64,000 nt of DNA. Origin: Haloprofundus marisrubri. Lineage in GTDB: Archaea > Halobacteriota > Halobacteria > Halobacteriales > Haloferacaceae. The notes beneath the pieces were generated by a model. The model searched no databases and was not told the origin of the DNA. It saw nothing but the letters and a program-made list of their open reading frames with translations. Below, piece by piece: positions 52,139 through 60,950 of this stretch. Positions within the stretch are counted from its first letter, which is position 1, and each line of letters starts with the position of its first letter. The translations under genes and the position numbers were made by a program. The stretch spans positions 496,001 through 560,000 of the forward strand of contig NZ_LOPU01000029.1 of NCBI RefSeq assembly GCF_001469955.1, in the 5' to 3' direction.

Positions 52139-52151
52139 TACTCGGGGTGTC

Positions 52152-52934
52152 TCACTCGACGCGTTCGACGTGAACCAGCGCCACCGGGTCGGTCCAGCCG
52201 TGAACGTCAGGGCGGAGGTCGGAACCGCCCGTGATGCCTGCGTGTGGCATCACGACGCCGTCCTCGGCGATGGCTGGGTCGCTCGTCCCCGTCCCCTCGG
52301 CGTCGCCGGTGACACCGATGAGCGACTGTGCGGGTGGGACGAGGTCGGCGAACGATTCCGTGTTCATCTCGGTCCCGGCGTCGAACGACGCGGCGTACAG
52401 CGACTTCGACTCGTTGACCGCGGCGGGCAGTCGAACCGTGTCGAGGCCGGTGAACCCGTCGTTCGTGGCGATGAGCATCGAGATGAACGAGAGGTACTTC
52501 GCGCTCCGGTCGGCCGTGACGGTGAGCGTCGTCGTGTACGGCTGACCCGTGTCGCCGGGGTCCGTCGCCGGAACGAGCGGTGCGTCACCGATAGCCGCGC
52601 CGACGATATCACGACTGGACTCGATGGCCATCCCGAGCGGGTCGAGGTTGCCGTTTTCGGCGATTTCCTTCACCGCCTCGCTGGCTGGTTCGCCGACGGA
52701 GAACACCTCCACTGACGGCCGGTGGACTGCGACTGCTGGCGGGGTAAACGCCTGTCCGCGCGTCAGGTTCGCAACCGTCACGCGGTACGTCGCCGAGCCC
52801 TGTTGTTTGCCTTCACTTTGGTACTCACGGGCGGCCACGGAGCCGACACCGCCGAACGCAAGTGTGCCTGCAGTGACGCCGGCCGCCTGAAGGAACTGTC
52901 GTCGCCGAACTGGACTGATACTGTTTCGTGACAT
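52152..52934 (-). CDS. Tat-exported spondin-domain protein
   Basis: A 260-residue secreted protein. The Tat motif is RRRQFLQAAG (10-19) with signal cleavage probably after GSVAA (about residue 35). The mature part YRVTVANLTRGQAFTPP begins the spondin_N domain, with SLIGVTGDAEGTG and MPHAGITGGSDL later; eukaryotic spondins are extracellular-matrix proteins, and prokaryotic members are of unknown role. There is no lipobox. A TATA-like CTTTTAGCC lies near 52978-52986, giving a leader of about 20 bases that includes a GGGGA/TCCCC symmetry. Confidence 0.87.
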   Translation of the reverse strand: MSRNSISPVRRRQFLQAAGVTAGTLAFGGVGSVAAREYQSEGKQQGSATYRVTVANLTRGQAFTPPAVAVHRPSVEVFSVGEPASEAVKEIAENGNLDPLGMAIESSRDIVGAAIGDAPLVPATDPGDTGQPYTTTLTVTADRSAKYLSFISMLIATNDGFTGLDTVRLPAAVNESKSLYAASFDAGTEMNTESFADLVPPAQSLIGVTGDAEGTGTSDPAIAEDGVVMPHAGITGGSDLRPDVHGWTDPVALVHVERVE

Positions 52935-53148
52935 GGTTTCTGTGGGGAGTTCCCCAACAGATGGGAGGCTCGCCGGCTAAAAGCCCGTTTTCCGAACTTC
53001 GGCTCGAAACAGACACCACTGTGTATCCACTCTGACCCAGATAGACCCAAATTCGGGTCGAATCGCCAGTAGCGTCGGTACAGTGGTCTCGGTACGACGC
53101 GCGAGAGGAACGGGAGACGATTCGACTCGGGTCGATTCGGTTCGACCG
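52935..53148. other. Intergenic region
   Basis: 214 bp with the spondin promoter and leader; no gene seen. Several GATTCGAC/GGTTCGAC-like words near 53118-53150 are present. Confidence 0.35.
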
Positions 53149-53439
53149 TTACTGGAGGGTCACGTAGGTCAGAAACCCGAGCGCGACGAGTTGAAGCCCA
53201 CGAAGCACCGTCACCGCCTGTTGGACCGTCGGGTCGCCCGAGTAGAGCATCGTCATGCTGAAGAAGTAGTAGAGTGCGAGCGCGTTCTCGGTGAACATCA
53301 CGGCGCCGAACGCGACGAGACCCAAAACGAGCGGCGTTCGAAACGCGAGGTAGTTGCGCACCCAGATACCCGTCAGGAGGGCGAGAAACACCATGTTCAC
53401 GGCGGCCAGTACGCTCGCAAGTTGTATCGTCGGGTCCAT
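53149..53439 (-). CDS. Small membrane protein, DUF7521-like
   Basis: A 96-residue protein with three hydrophobic segments (about 6-26, 36-60, 72-93). VMFTENALALYYFFSMT in the middle segment is typical of a haloarchaeal family next to winged-helix genes. It starts 2 bases after the winged-helix stop, so the two form an operon; the winged-helix protein may regulate it, and both may be one sensor system. Confidence 0.82.
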   Translation of the reverse strand: MDPTIQLASVLAAVNMVFLALLTGIWVRNYLAFRTPLVLGLVAFGAVMFTENALALYYFFSMTMLYSGDPTVQQAVTVLRGLQLVALGFLTYVTLQ

Positions 53440-53441
53440 AG

Positions 53442-53717
53442 CTACTCCAGATGTTCGGTGATTGTCTCGAAGGTGTCGCGGTGAGTCTCGAAGCGGTCGG
53501 TGAGAAAGTACAGTTTCGCGTACTCGTCGCCGCTCGGTTCGATAACGCCGTGGTCTTCGAGCATCCCGAGATGATGTCTGACGGTCTTGTAACTCACGTC
53601 GAGTTCCGCGGCGATACGGTTGGCGTTCATCGGTCGCTCCGAGAGACAGCGGATGATACGTGCGCGGTTCGTGCCACCGCGTGTTGCTGTGAGGAGATAC
53701 CAGAGCGCCTTATCCAT
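53442..53717 (-). CDS. Winged-helix (ArsR-like) regulator
   Basis: A 91-residue DNA-binding protein. NRARIIRCLSERPMNANRIAAELDVSYKTVRHHLGMLEDHGVIEPSG is the winged-helix core (about 14-60), followed by the wing YAKLYFLTD and a short helix. ATG 53717 is used over one 54 bases upstream because MDKALWYLLTATRGG is the common start of this haloarchaeal group. TATA-like CTATAACC lies about 35 bases upstream. First gene of the pair. Confidence 0.88.
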   Translation of the reverse strand: MDKALWYLLTATRGGTNRARIIRCLSERPMNANRIAAELDVSYKTVRHHLGMLEDHGVIEPSGDEYAKLYFLTDRFETHRDTFETITEHLE

Positions 53718-53780
53718 CGAAGTTGTCCTCTCATCGGTTCGGCCGCAGGTTATAGCTGACCGCTCGAACACGTCGACAGC

Positions 53781-55409
53781 TCACGGCCGCACCCGCTCTC
53801 TGACCCACCCGCTGGCACCGCTGGGGTAAGCGCTGGCTTCTGTCTCGGGTTGCACTGTCCCGGTTCCGTCGACGGCGCGGACGACTACCTCGTGTTGGTC
53901 TGTGGCTTCGTACTCGTAGCGCCACATCCGCCACGCGTCCTCGGCACTCCCCGAAAAGCCGAAACCGGACGACTGTGAGGGGTCGTCTGACTCCGTCGCG
54001 TTCGACCGATTGCCAGCCGAGTTCGTCCGGTTGCCGGTGGAGTTACTCGCAGCGCCACCCGCCTGCACCTCGGCGGCGACCGAAGCCGGAAGCGGCGTCG
54101 ACAGCGACGCCTCCTCCCACGTCTCGCCGCCGTCGGTCGATACTTCCACACGCTCGATACCTCGCGTGCCGGCGTAGGCGTGGCCGCCGACGCGGACTCG
54201 CCCGTCGTCGACTGTTTCGACCGAGTGGAGTTTCGCCACCGTGTTCACCGGGCCGGTGCCGTTCCACCCGCGTTTCTCCCAGTAGCCCTCGGCGTCGCGG
54301 GTGAGAAACTCGATTTCGTCGAGCCACTTCACGTTGATTTCCCCCCAGTGCCCCGGCACGAGCAGGCGAACCGGATGACCGTGACCCGTCGGCAGCGGGC
54401 GGCCGTTCATCCGGTAGGCGAGAAAGCCGCGTTCGAGCGCCGACAGCGGGAACACTTGGTAGTAGTCGTCGGCGGCGCGGACGCGGACGCAACACGCCTC
54501 CGGCGGCGCGAGGTCTTCGAGGACTGTTTCCATCGGCACGCCCGTCCACAGCGCCGTGTCTATTTTCTCGCCGTTGAGCGGGTCGCCGACGCAGCGAAGC
54601 GTGACGAACCGGTGTTCGGCGGGCAGCGACTCCAACTGTCCCATGGTGAGCCGTCTCGACCGCACGCCCGCGCCGGTGAGTCGAAGCGACCAGTCCTCGG
54701 CGGCGACGGCGGGGTCGGCGGCGCTGATGTCGACGGTGTAGAACGCCTCGGTTTCGGTGAGCAGCGTGTCGGTGTCGGCGAGGGAGAACGACCGCCGACT
54801 CGCCTCGTCTAAGAGCGCGCGGACCTGCGGGTCGTCTATCGGTCCGGCGTCAGCCGTCGGTCCCCCGCCTCGTTGCCGACCGGACCCGACGAGCGCACCC
54901 AAGCCGACGGCGACGGCGGCGCTCGCGCCCGCTTTGAGCGCCCGGCGGCGGGCGTGAAACGCTGGCATCGACCGGCCGGTATCGCCACCGGCGACGCCGA
55001 CGACGAGACCCGCACCGAGTCCGGCCGCCAGTGCCGACCCGAGTGCGCCAGTGAGAACGAGTCCGAGCGCGCTCGCAAGAAGCGTCGTGACGACGACCCG
55101 TCCGCCGAGGATTTGAGCGCGCCGACCGACGGCGAGTCCGACGAACGCACAGCACGCGAAGAGGCCGACGGTGAGACAGAGTGCGACAGCGAGGACGAGC
55201 GCTTGTCCGAGATTCCCGAGCGTCTGTATCGCACCCGCGACGACTGCGTCGGGAGCGGTGTTCGTCACCGCGTCGGCGACGGCCGAGGCGACGAACGACT
55301 GTGTGAGTCCGACGACGGTGAGCGACGCCCCGACGGCCGACACGCCCGCGACGAGCGAGACGACTATCGATATGCGTCGCGTCGTCCACCGGTTTGCTGC
55401 GTCGCTCAT
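53781..55409 (-). CDS. Membrane-anchored molybdopterin oxidoreductase (sulfite oxidase family)
   Basis: A 542-residue protein. Four hydrophobic segments (about 15-160) precede the soluble catalytic part. The molybdopterin domain has the cysteine that should ligate Mo in FVTLRCVGDPLNG, then GHGHPVRLLVPGHWGEINVKWLDEIE, and a C-terminal Mo-co dimerisation (Ig-like) domain with an N/S/T-rich insert. Substrate may be sulfite, sulfoxide or other; no heme domain is fused. The start at 55409 is preferred to an open frame that runs 75 bases upstream into a repeat. Confidence 0.88.
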   Translation of the reverse strand: MSDAANRWTTRRISIVVSLVAGVSAVGASLTVVGLTQSFVASAVADAVTNTAPDAVVAGAIQTLGNLGQALVLAVALCLTVGLFACCAFVGLAVGRRAQILGGRVVVTTLLASALGLVLTGALGSALAAGLGAGLVVGVAGGDTGRSMPAFHARRRALKAGASAAVAVGLGALVGSGRQRGGGPTADAGPIDDPQVRALLDEASRRSFSLADTDTLLTETEAFYTVDISAADPAVAAEDWSLRLTGAGVRSRRLTMGQLESLPAEHRFVTLRCVGDPLNGEKIDTALWTGVPMETVLEDLAPPEACCVRVRAADDYYQVFPLSALERGFLAYRMNGRPLPTGHGHPVRLLVPGHWGEINVKWLDEIEFLTRDAEGYWEKRGWNGTGPVNTVAKLHSVETVDDGRVRVGGHAYAGTRGIERVEVSTDGGETWEEASLSTPLPASVAAEVQAGGAASNSTGNRTNSAGNRSNATESDDPSQSSGFGFSGSAEDAWRMWRYEYEATDQHEVVVRAVDGTGTVQPETEASAYPSGASGWVRERVRP

Positions 55410-55458
55410 GGCGCGCTCACGGCTCCAGTCCGATAACCGGAGGGGTTGACCAGTCAGT

Positions 55459-55503
55459 GTGGTCGGTGTGGTCAACGTGGTCAACGCGGTCGGCGCGGTC
55501 GGT
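55459..55503. repeat. Five tandem 9-bp repeats upstream of the Mo-oxidoreductase
   Basis: G(T/C)GGTC(GG/AA)(T/C) units at 55459, 55468, 55477, 55486 and 55495. They lie 50-95 bases upstream of the minus-strand start 55409, at or just above the expected core promoter. Confidence 0.7.
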
Positions 55504-55655
55504 GCGTCCCGCGACGGCGACCGAGTCTTTGCCTCCCACGGCAGTAGTTCGCATCTTATTGCTCTTTTAGAACTCTGTTGTCCTGTGGGTTTCGCTCGTT
55601 TCGGCTACGAACGGAGTATCGACAGCTCTCCGCGGGGAACACAACACCCAAACCG

Positions 55656-55841
55656 ATGGCCCACCGACGTGTCGCCGTGACCGAGACGACCGAGCACGGA
55701 GAACGGTCGGACGCCGAAAGCGACGACGGACCCCGCGGGCGACCCTGTCCGTTCTGTGAGACGCCGATGCAGCATCGCCACTGCAAGTACATCTGTCCGG
55801 CCCACGGCGTCGTCTACGACTGTAGCGACACGTTCTGGTGA
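55656..55841 (+). CDS. Small zinc-ribbon-like protein
   Basis: A 61-residue protein with a hydrophilic N-half and a cysteine/histidine-rich C-half: C31-P-F-C34, then H40, H42, C43, C47, H50 and C56 before the end SDTFW. The pattern is that of a haloarchaeal zinc-ribbon family of unknown role. The start may be ATG 55656 or the GTG at 55677; no clear TATA box decides it. Confidence 0.68.
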   Translation: MAHRRVAVTETTEHGERSDAESDDGPRGRPCPFCETPMQHRHCKYICPAHGVVYDCSDTFW

Positions 55842-56009
55842 GCGTCGTTTTCCTACGCTGCGCTCGGAGCTCGAAGACTCGTCTGCGGGTCGTTGTACAA
55901 CTTGTACTGGTACTAACGGTTATGACCCTGCAATCCTTAGAGTTGTGTAGCTCATGCGCTGTTGTGACCGGAGTAGACGATGGATAGGGCAACCGCAGGG
56001 TACGTCCCC

Positions 56010-56963
56010 ATGGTGAAAGACGACCAAGTCGCCCGGAGCAAAGCGATACAACAGCGGACTGGAAAGACGTTCCACTTCGCCACGCGGCTCCTCCCCCAGC
56101 GAGTCCGCCACGCGACGTACGTCCTCTACGCGTTCTTCCGTCTGGCCGACGAGGTGGTCGACGACGCCGGCGACGCGACACCCGAAGAACAACGTGCCGA
56201 ACTCGAACGGCTTCGTGCCGCGGCGAAAGGCGAAATCGAGACCGACGACCCCGTGTTGTCGGCGTTCTCGGAGATGCGCGAGGAGTACAATATCGACGAC
56301 GCCGACGTGGACACGTTCGTCGACGCGATGCTCACCGACATCACGAAGAGTCGCTACGAGACGTACGCGGAACTGGAGGCGTACATGGACGGCTCTGCGG
56401 CCGCCGTCGGTCGGATGATGACCGCAGTGATGGACCCCGAGGAACGCGAGCAGGCGCTACCGCACGCGACCAAACTCGGCGAGGCGTTCCAGATGTCGAA
56501 CTTCCTGCGCGACGTGCGCGAGGACATCGACGAGCGGGACCGCATCTACCTTCCGCAGACGACGCTCCGCGAACACGACGTGACCGACGAGCAGATTCGG
56601 CGCTACGAGATGTCGGAGGGCTTCACGAACGCGATGGAGTCGGAACTCCACCGGACGGAAGCGCTCTACCGCGAGGGCGTCGCCGGCATCAAATACCTCC
56701 CCGAAGACTGCCAGTTCTCGGTACTCTTAGCCGCCGTGCTGTACGCCGACCACCATCGACTCATCCGCGACCGAAACTACGACGTGCTCTCTGCGACGCC
56801 GCAGTTGGGCCGCCTCCGGAAACTGACGCTGTTCGCCCGCACTCGCTATCACTGGATGTGGACGAAAGACCCCGAAGCCGTCTTCTGGCGGGTTAGTTCG
56901 GTCTCACACCGCGGTTCGACGGCGACGGGACCGGGTCGCCACGACGGCCTTCCGGCGCGCTGA
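56010..56963 (+). CDS. crtB: Phytoene synthase
   Basis: A 317-residue head-to-head prenyl synthase joining two geranylgeranyl diphosphates into phytoene, the first carotenoid step. The two aspartate-rich sites are FRLADEVVDDAGD (about 40-52) and FLRDVREDIDERDRIYLP (about 165-182). The start at 56010 (MVKDDQVARSKAIQQRTGKTF) fits the family; an ATG 30 bases upstream is possible. The other carotenoid genes lie on the opposite strand just downstream, so the cluster is split between strands. Confidence 0.94.
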   Translation: MVKDDQVARSKAIQQRTGKTFHFATRLLPQRVRHATYVLYAFFRLADEVVDDAGDATPEEQRAELERLRAAAKGEIETDDPVLSAFSEMREEYNIDDADVDTFVDAMLTDITKSRYETYAELEAYMDGSAAAVGRMMTAVMDPEEREQALPHATKLGEAFQMSNFLRDVREDIDERDRIYLPQTTLREHDVTDEQIRRYEMSEGFTNAMESELHRTEALYREGVAGIKYLPEDCQFSVLLAAVLYADHHRLIRDRNYDVLSATPQLGRLRKLTLFARTRYHWMWTKDPEAVFWRVSSVSHRGSTATGPGRHDGLPAR

Positions 56964-56985
56964 GGAACGAACTTCGGGAGTTCGA

Positions 56986-57258
56986 TTACGTGTTTTGTTT
57001 CATCGTCGCGTAGTGGACGCCGAGAGCGAAGACGACGGCAGGAACGCCGAGATACGTGAGCGCGTCGAGAAGGAGCAGATACGTGCTCGCAGTCTGTCCA
57101 ATCGTCGTGCCGAACTCCGGAAGCCACCACGGAAACTGCCCACCAGCGACGACTTCGTCGAGGAGGTGCCCGAACAGAAGTTCGAGAGTGAGAGGGACTG
57201 CGACGATGAGGCCAACAGCCAATCCATAGCTCGCTTTCGAGCGAAGGTGGGAGTACAT
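56986..57258 (-). CDS. Small membrane protein inside the carotenoid cluster
   Basis: A 90-residue protein with hydrophobic segments at about 12-32 and 57-82, and a WWLPEFG loop between. No family recognised. ATG 57258 is used (a GTG lies 9 bases upstream) because TATA-like AGATAAAATC at 57281-57290 is 28 bases away. It converges on crtB and lies 109 bp downstream of cruF, so it has its own promoter; a role in carotenoid metabolism is only suggested by position. Confidence 0.78.
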   Translation of the reverse strand: MYSHLRSKASYGLAVGLIVAVPLTLELLFGHLLDEVVAGGQFPWWLPEFGTTIGQTASTYLLLLDALTYLGVPAVVFALGVHYATMKQNT

Positions 57259-57367
57259 GCTACTCACGTGTTCGTGACAGGATTTTATCTTTTTCGCCGG
57301 TTGTCTACTCGGTGTTCCGAAGTCGCTTCCGAAGCGACGCGCCGTCCCAGTGTCTCACCACCTCAGT

Positions 57368-58258
57368 TCAGTCGTGGTCCGAGTTTCCGCTCACCCACGA
57401 CGGCCGGAACAACCCGGTGTCGAACCGCTCGGTTCGGAGCAGACCGAGGCCGAACAGCACCGCGACGAGTGCGGGAAGATAGTTGCCGAAGACGACGTTG
57501 ACGCTCCCCCAGAGGATGACGAAGCTCACGAGGTCGTCGAGCATGAACTCACACCCGGAGAGTCGCGCGAGCAACGCCCGGCGGTCGAACGCCCAGTCGA
57601 GGGTGACGACGGCGACAGTGGCGCTGACGACCCACCCCGCGTAGTTCGACAGCGGGACGCCGTAGAAGCCACCGTCGGGCGAAACACCGGGATACACCCA
57701 GAAGCCGAGCGCGACGGCCCCTGGGTCCAACACCACGTCCATCGCCAGTACGGTCACGATGACCGAGAGCAGACGAACGACCGAGTTCTCCGCCCGGTCA
57801 CCGAGCAACAGCAGACAGAGCAGATACGAGTTCATCACTAAGGGGAGAAAGAAGATGGGCAGACCCAGCGGTATCCCCTCGATAGTCGGCCCGAGGTCGA
57901 CGCCGTAGTAGAACTCGCCGTAGGGCCACCCCGTCTCTACGCCGGTGTACTCGATTCCGTAGGCGTACAGCGCAAGCGCCGAGACGCCGGCGAGCGCTTT
58001 GCGGTCGAACAGCGGGAGCGTCCCGACGATGAGCGGCGAGCGCATCACGAACGTCCCCAAGAGGATGAGGAAGGCGTTGAACGCAAACGGCGGGGGGAGC
58101 AGTTCGAGACGACTGGCGACCAGCAGAATCCCGCCGACGAGCGGAAACACCACCGAGATGGTGAACCGATTCTCTCTGACGAGACGGTCGAGTCTGGACT
58201 CCATCTCCGTGCGGTTCGAGGGAAGCGACTCCGAGACCGTCGACATCGAGTCAGCCAT
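57368..58258 (-). CDS. cruF: Bisanhydrobacterioruberin hydratase (CruF type)
   Basis: A 296-residue membrane enzyme of the DUF422/CruF carotenoid 1,2-hydratase family, with about seven membrane helices. In Haloarcula CruF hydrates bisanhydrobacterioruberin to bacterioruberin, the red C50 pigment. YGIEYTGVETGWPYGEFYY and DVVLDPGAVALGFWVYP GG-type motifs are conserved. It is the third gene of the operon and overlaps the lyeJ end by 8 bases. Confidence 0.93.
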   Translation of the reverse strand: MADSMSTVSESLPSNRTEMESRLDRLVRENRFTISVVFPLVGGILLVASRLELLPPPFAFNAFLILLGTFVMRSPLIVGTLPLFDRKALAGVSALALYAYGIEYTGVETGWPYGEFYYGVDLGPTIEGIPLGLPIFFLPLVMNSYLLCLLLLGDRAENSVVRLLSVIVTVLAMDVVLDPGAVALGFWVYPGVSPDGGFYGVPLSNYAGWVVSATVAVVTLDWAFDRRALLARLSGCEFMLDDLVSFVILWGSVNVVFGNYLPALVAVLFGLGLLRTERFDTGLFRPSWVSGNSDHD

Positions 58259-59084
58259 ACACTAACCTCCAGAGCGCGCCCATCGTGAGCACCATCCCGA
58301 CACCCGTGTTCAGCGCGGGGTACCACCAGTACGCCCGCGAGACGTCGACATTCGACTGGTAGATGGCAAAGACGACGACCGGATACGCCAGTAGTAACAG
58401 CGCGATGCGGAGGTCGACAACGGCGAACGCGAGCGCCGCCGCGAGCCAACAGACCGCGCAGTACGCGTACGTTCGGCTCTCGCCCAACACGGTAGCAGTC
58501 GTCCGAATCCCGGCCTCACGGTCCGGTTCGATGTCGGGAATCGCCGAGAACGTGTGCATCCCCATCGTCCAGAGCCACCCGCCGAGAACGGCGAAGAGCG
58601 GCGGGTTCTCGCCCGCGATGGCGGCGTAGGCGGCGACGCCCGGCAGGATGTACAGTCCGTTCGATATCGAATCGAGAAGCGGCGTCGTCTTGAATCGCAA
58701 CGGCGGCGCACTGTACTCGACGGCGAGGAAGAAATGCGCCGCCAGCCACACCCACGCGACCTGTGGCGTCACCGCGAAGAGCGCGAGACCCAGCAGTCCG
58801 GACGCGACAACGACGGCGACGACGACGGAGTCGCCGCTGAACCGAGCCTCCTTGTCGTCCTTTTTCGGGTTTTCGGCGTCTATCTCGGCGTCGAACACGT
58901 CGTTGACGCCGTACAGGAGTACGTTTCCGGGGACAAGGAAGTAGCCGAACAGCGCCAGCGCCAGCGGCGCGAACAGGTCCGGAACCGACTCCGCGGCGAA
59001 GGCGACGCCGACGACGACGGGGCCCGCGAGGTAGAACCAGAAACGCGGGCGAGAGAGCTTCAGCAGGTAGCCGAGACGGCCCAT
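58251..59084 (-). CDS. lyeJ: Lycopene elongase / 1,2-hydratase (UbiA prenyltransferase)
   Basis: A 277-residue UbiA-superfamily membrane prenyltransferase. The aspartate-rich motifs NDVFDAEIDAEN (about 60-71) and DIEPDREAGIRTT (about 182-194) bind the prenyl diphosphate-Mg; this carotenoid group adds C5 units to lycopene to form C50 carotenoids. About nine membrane helices. Its ATG shares one base with the crtI stop (TGATG), so it is coupled to crtI. Confidence 0.94.
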   Translation of the reverse strand: MGRLGYLLKLSRPRFWFYLAGPVVVGVAFAAESVPDLFAPLALALFGYFLVPGNVLLYGVNDVFDAEIDAENPKKDDKEARFSGDSVVVAVVVASGLLGLALFAVTPQVAWVWLAAHFFLAVEYSAPPLRFKTTPLLDSISNGLYILPGVAAYAAIAGENPPLFAVLGGWLWTMGMHTFSAIPDIEPDREAGIRTTATVLGESRTYAYCAVCWLAAALAFAVVDLRIALLLLAYPVVVFAIYQSNVDVSRAYWWYPALNTGVGMVLTMGALWRLVYG

Positions 59085-60817
59085 CAGTCGCTCGTTCGAC
59101 TCGTCTGCTCTCGGTGTGCCGTCTCGTCGTCGGCGTCACCGGACTCGCTCACGTCCCCGTCGGGTCGGACCGTCTCGTCTTCGGCGGGCGGGCGCGGATT
59201 CTCACGACCCGAGTGTTCGGCCATCGATTCGGCGGTGAGTCGACCGCTGATGAGACACATCGGGACGCCGATACCGGGCGTCGTGTACGACCCGGTGAAG
59301 TACAACCCCGGCACTTTCTTCGAGTGGTGTGGGGGTCGCAGGAGCGCGGTCTGTCGCAGCGTGTGCGCCATACCCAGCGCCGTCCCCTGCTGGCTGTTGT
59401 AGCGTTCGGTGAAGTCGTCGACGCAGAACGATTTCTCGAAAACGATGCGGTCACGTAGGTCCACACCAGTGTTTTCGGCGATGTCGTCTAAGACGAGTTC
59501 GCGGAACGACTCTCGAATCTCGGGGGTGTCGTCCAGTCCAGCCGCGATGGGGACGAGGACGAACAGGTTGCTGTGTCCTTCGGGGGCGACGGAGTCGTCG
59601 GTTTTCGAGGGGACACAGAGGTAGTACGCCGGGTCGTCGGGCCACGACGGGTCCTCGAAGATAGTGTCGAAGTGGGGTTGCCAGTCGGTCGGCAGCACGA
59701 GCGTGTGGTGGGCCAACTCCTCGACGTCGCCTTCGACGCCGAGATAGAGCAGGTACGCCGAGGGCGCGTACGTCCGCGACTCCCAGTAGTCGGCGTCGTA
59801 CTGCCGTTTTTCGGGCGGAAGCAGTTCCTGCTCGGTGTGGGCGTAGTCGGCGTCCGAAACCACGAGGTCGGAGAGATACTCCTCGCCCGACTCCGTGCGG
59901 ACGACGAACCCGCCTTCGCGACCACGAATCTCGGACACGGCGTCGTCGGTGTGGAAGGTGACGCCGAGTTCCTCGCCGAGGTCGACCATCGCGTCGACGA
60001 CGGCCCCCAGTCCCCCGTCGGGGTAGTAGACGCCGAGTTCGAAGTCGACGTGGCTCATCAGGTTGTACAGCGCCGGCGTGTTCGTCGGCGCGCCGCCGAG
60101 AAACACCAGCGTGTACTGCATAATCTGCTGGAGTTTCGGGTGGTCGAAGTAGTTCTCGACGTGGCCCTGCATCGACCCGACGAGCGAGAGGCCCCACGCG
60201 TGCCGGAGCACGTCGGTGTCGACGTAGTCGCGCAACTTCGGCCGGTCTTTGTAGACGAAGTGTTCCATCCCGATGCGGTAGTTGCGTTTCGACTTTTCGA
60301 GATAGCGTTCGAGCGTCTCGCCCGCGCCCTCCTCGTAGGAGTCGAACAGGAGTTTGTTCGTCTCCAAGTCGGGAACGAGGTCGGCGCGGTCGCCGTCTTT
60401 GAAGAACATCCGGTAGTGCGGGTCGAGACGTTCGAGCGCGTAGTAGTCGGTGGGGCGCTTGCCAAAGTAGCCGAAGAAGTCCTCGAACACGTCGGGCATG
60501 AGATACCACGACGGCCCCATGTCGAAACTGAACCCGTCTTCCTCCAAGCGACTCGCGCGCCCGCCGAGTTGCTCGTTTTTCTCCAGTACGGTGACGTCGG
60601 CACCGGCCTCGGCGAGATAGCAGGCCGTCGAGAGGCCGCCGAAGCCGCTGCCGACGACGACGACGGACTGCCCCGACAGCGACGAGAGGTCTTCACGGAC
60701 CAGTTCTCGGTCGCCGTCGAGGCCCGAGCCAAAGCGTCGGCCGGCGTCCGCGGCGGGGGTGGCGGTGTCGGCGCTGCCCGCAGTGGCGGTGCCGTCACCG
60801 TTCGATGGGAAGGTCAT
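59084..60817 (-). CDS. crtI: Phytoene desaturase-family oxidoreductase
   Basis: A 577-residue FAD-dependent enzyme. The dinucleotide fold is VVVVGSGFGGLSTACYLAEAGADVTVLEKNEQLGGRA (near 52-88), and the C-terminal FAD motif is GLYFTGSYTTPGIGVPM. It desaturates phytoene or C50 intermediates (crtI/crtD group). The first 45 residues are a low-complexity extension. The start at 60817 has TATA-like GTTTTATGC about 30 bases upstream; the frame is open to 60874. First gene of the crtI-lyeJ-cruF operon. Confidence 0.94.
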   Translation of the reverse strand: MTFPSNGDGTATAGSADTATPAADAGRRFGSGLDGDRELVREDLSSLSGQSVVVVGSGFGGLSTACYLAEAGADVTVLEKNEQLGGRASRLEEDGFSFDMGPSWYLMPDVFEDFFGYFGKRPTDYYALERLDPHYRMFFKDGDRADLVPDLETNKLLFDSYEEGAGETLERYLEKSKRNYRIGMEHFVYKDRPKLRDYVDTDVLRHAWGLSLVGSMQGHVENYFDHPKLQQIMQYTLVFLGGAPTNTPALYNLMSHVDFELGVYYPDGGLGAVVDAMVDLGEELGVTFHTDDAVSEIRGREGGFVVRTESGEEYLSDLVVSDADYAHTEQELLPPEKRQYDADYWESRTYAPSAYLLYLGVEGDVEELAHHTLVLPTDWQPHFDTIFEDPSWPDDPAYYLCVPSKTDDSVAPEGHSNLFVLVPIAAGLDDTPEIRESFRELVLDDIAENTGVDLRDRIVFEKSFCVDDFTERYNSQQGTALGMAHTLRQTALLRPPHHSKKVPGLYFTGSYTTPGIGVPMCLISGRLTAESMAEHSGRENPRPPAEDETVRPDGDVSESGDADDETAHREQTSRTSD

Positions 60818-60950
60818 GACACGGACTAGGAGCGTTCGGAGCATAAAACGAGTGACTGCCTCGCGGTAGCACACCCCGTACCGAGTGAACTCCTGTCGGA
60901 AAAACCACCGCGAGGCCCACCTTTAGGTCGGATTCGCCCCAACCGAACAC

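Noticed and set aside
51756-52715. A 319-codon plus-strand frame covering the 15-bp repeats
   Set aside because: It overlaps L15 in another frame and the antisense of the spondin gene; the repeat translates smoothly only because its unit is a multiple of three.
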